Assembly: GCA_029881855.1 (NCBI GenBank)
Contig: JAOULU010000074.1
Coordinates: 1-7,682 of the forward strand
Source: Nitrosomonas sp.
GTDB taxonomy: Bacteria > Pseudomonadota > Gammaproteobacteria > Burkholderiales > Nitrosomonadaceae
Direction of reading: 5' to 3'
Length of the DNA stretch: 7,682 nt
Shown: positions 6,498-7,682 of the stretch, in pieces
How positions within the stretch are numbered: the stretch's first letter is position 1
Layout of the letters: each line of letters opens with the position of its first letter
Program-made: the position numbers and the translations under genes
The notes under the pieces: model-generated
What the model was told of the DNA's origin: nothing
The model's database searches: none
The model's input: the letters and a program-made list of their open reading frames with translations, nothing else

Positions 6498-6914
6498 ATG
6501 AAGAAACAGTTTTTTGCGTTATTGCTTCTACTTTTTTGTACTAGTGCTATTTATGCTTCGGTTGAAGATATTCTGAAAAATGTTGAGCGCAGTGCGCGTA
6601 CCTGGCTTGAGCTGGTGGATAGTGGCGAATACCTTGAGAGTTGGAAAAACTCGTCAGATTTATTGCGCGGTAACAGGTCTGAATCAGATTGGATTAAATC
6701 AATCACAGCAACTAGAGCGCCACATGGTTCTGTTGATGCTAGGTATATTGCTACAGCAGCACAATCAAAAACATGGCCCGATTTGCCTGATGGAGAATAT
6801 ATTATCCTTCAGTTTTATATTACGTTGTCAATTAAAGGCTTGGCGATGGAGACTGTAACATTGTCAAAACAGTCAGATGGAACCTGGCTTGTTGCGGATT
6901 ATTCTCTTGATTGA
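6498..6914 (+). CDS. Secreted DUF4019-family protein
   Basis: A 138-residue protein with a signal peptide: MKK, a hydrophobic run, and a likely cleavage after SAIYA (residue 20), so it is probably periplasmic. The rest matches the DUF4019 pattern as I know it: a WLELVDSGEYLESW block (36-49), a W-I-K-S helix and a TRAPHG turn (72-77), DLPDGEYIILQF (95-106), and a METVTL strand followed by DGTWLVADY (127-135). Length is normal for the family and there is no cysteine in the mature part. The biochemical role of DUF4019 is unknown; the fold is probably a small cone-like alpha/beta domain (inference). ATG at 6498 is preceded by AAGGA five bases upstream. It has its own promoter, is divergent from the Nramp-like operon, and is convergent with the acetyltransferase gene, from which 58 bp separate it. 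Confidence 0.85.
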   Translation: MKKQFFALLLLLFCTSAIYASVEDILKNVERSARTWLELVDSGEYLESWKNSSDLLRGNRSESDWIKSITATRAPHGSVDARYIATAAQSKTWPDLPDGEYIILQFYITLSIKGLAMETVTLSKQSDGTWLVADYSLD

Positions 6915-6972
6915 GTGTATGCAAATGTGGGTTTTCTCATCGTATAATTTAGTTTAGTGTTGTTATTGTTTG

Positions 6973-7413
6973 TTATTTGTTTGCGATCATTTCATGGTGG
7001 TGTTTGGCGCTGTTAATGCAGCGAAAGCCTAGACGCTGATAGAGTTGGTAAGCGCGATAATTTGCATGCAGCACTCTTAAGCGAAGCGGTATATTTCGTT
7101 GTTGTGCTTTTGTTAGGATTTGTTGAATTACTTTGGTGCCAAGACCACTATTTTGATACAGGGGAGTGATTTGGATCTCGGCGAGCCAAAGATGGTCGTC
7201 ACGTTCTTCTAGAATGAACATGCCGGCACGCTTTTTGTCCACAATAATCAATGTGATGTTCTGTGTGTTCCAGGTATTCCGAAACAAAGTCAGTTCTTCT
7301 TCTTTGTCCCAATAGCCAAATTCTAGGGTAATTAGATTCTGATAGATCTCTTGGTTCAGTGCATAGAGCCAGTCATAATCTGAATTCATTGCGGGGCGGG
7401 TGTGGAAGATCAT
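6973..7413 (-). CDS. GNAT-family N-acetyltransferase
   Basis: Acyl-CoA-dependent N-acetyltransferase of 146 residues, a usual length for a single GNAT domain, presumed cytoplasmic. The acetyl-CoA binding motif A is visible in ITPLYQNSGLGTKVIQQIL, with the Q-x-x-G-x-G signature at Gln87, Gly90 and Gly92. The later NYRAYQLYQRLGF (118-130) is the typical helix before the last strand, including the Tyr often used as general acid. The N-terminal IFHTRPAMNSDYDWLYALN fits the first strand and helix. The acceptor substrate cannot be told; the protein could act on a small amine or on a protein N-terminus. The ATG at 7413 is used because it retains the first strand, although its ribosome binding site is weak. 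It is convergent with the DUF4019 gene and shows no functional link to it. Confidence 0.85.
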   Translation of the reverse strand: MIFHTRPAMNSDYDWLYALNQEIYQNLITLEFGYWDKEEELTLFRNTWNTQNITLIIVDKKRAGMFILEERDDHLWLAEIQITPLYQNSGLGTKVIQQILTKAQQRNIPLRLRVLHANYRAYQLYQRLGFRCINSAKHHHEMIANK

Positions 7414-7613
7414 CGGTGTGAATAAGGGTTGGTTTATTTACTGTCGATAGGCTTTATCAACGCTACTTTTTGCCACCCAATCAGTTATCCGTGGGAAGCA
7501 TCATTTAACCAGCGAGACTTTAAATTGCGACATTGCTGTCGTGATTTTTTATATAAAGTAATGTAAATTTGGTGCAATGTACACTACCAAAAAAATTAAC
7601 ATCAATAACTTTT

Positions 7614-7642
7614 TTGATTAGTTGTTTGAGGTTTAGTATATA
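7614..7642 (+). promoter_or_regulatory. Candidate promoter with upstream A/T tracts and a dyad over the -35
   Basis: TTGATT (7614-7619) and TATATA (7637-7642) are 17 bp apart, each four of six to consensus. A 7-A run (7589-7595) and a 6-T run (7610-7615) lie just upstream and could act as an UP element or bend. ATCAA (7601-7605) and TTGAT (7614-7618) form a dyad over the -35 that may be an operator. Confidence 0.35.
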
Positions 7643-7662
7643 AGTTCATGGGGAAGAAACTC

Positions 7663-7682
7663 ATGTTGTCATTTATACAGCT
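7663..7682 (+). CDS. Possible start of a further gene (3' truncated by the window)
   Basis: ATG at 7663 opens a frame reading MLSFIQ to the window edge. GGGGAAG upstream could serve as a ribosome binding site. An in-frame ATG at 7648 would add GKKL after the Met, giving a basic, hydrophobic start like a signal or membrane segment. Only six to eleven codons are visible, so this is tentative and supported mainly by the promoter-like sequence ahead of it. Confidence 0.3.

Noticed and set aside
6332..6544. 70-codon + strand open frame through the CRISPR repeat
   Set aside because: It translates the repeat and the promoter, overlaps the well-supported DUF4019 start in another frame, and has no ribosome binding site or recognisable domain.
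6580..6858. 92-codon + strand frame inside the DUF4019 gene
   Set aside because: Out-of-frame shadow of a gene with clear family motifs and signal peptide.
6498..6914. DUF4019 gene as an anti-CRISPR next to the lone repeat
   Set aside because: It carries a signal peptide and matches a widespread chromosomal secreted family, so it would not reach a cytoplasmic Cas complex.

Overview
This is a 7.7 kb, AT-rich bacterial chromosomal window with five ordinary genes, one acidic lipoprotein gene and one unexpected element: a single, array-less type I-F CRISPR repeat. The diderm-type lipoprotein, the DUF4019 protein, the Atm1-type ABC exporter and the I-F repeat sequence all suggest a gamma- or betaproteobacterium. 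The species cannot be fixed from the sequence. There are no transposases, integrases, phage genes, cas genes, tRNAs or rRNAs.

Layout. (1) Positions 1-2454 (+) hold the 3' part of a large protein whose middle is a PgsB/CapB-type (poly-gamma-glutamate synthase, Mur-ligase superfamily) ligase. That core has an N-terminal extension, a single membrane segment and a C-terminal extension of about 330 residues not found in PgsB. Its start lies upstream of the window. (2) A convergent gap with an imperfect hairpin (2472-2507) separates it from a 91-residue lipoprotein with an extremely acidic tail (2560-2835, -). (3) On the minus strand, an Nramp-family transporter (4866-6146) is followed by an Atm1-type ABC half-transporter (3058-4926), probably one transcript. 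The ABC gene's start is ambiguous: the only standard start overlaps the Nramp gene and has no Shine-Dalgarno, while a good Shine-Dalgarno precedes an in-frame ATT codon. (4) A 351-bp divergent intergenic region (6147-6497) holds a dyad cluster near the presumed Nramp promoter, the lone I-F repeat (6357-6384) and a promoter for the next gene. (5) Positions 6498-6914 (+) encode a secreted DUF4019 protein, convergent with a GNAT acetyltransferase (6973-7413, -). (6) The last 270 bp hold a promoter-like region and possibly the first codons of another + strand gene.

Functional reading. The Nramp-like and Atm1-like membrane proteins form the only clear functional pair, suggesting linked metal or thiol-metal handling (inference). 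The Nramp protein has lost both classical metal-binding motifs, so its substrate is uncertain. The PgsB-like protein would act in making an amide-linked polymer, but its partners are not in the window. The solitary repeat is the best candidate for something unusual: it could be an array remnant, a spacer-less array or a stand-alone repeat RNA.
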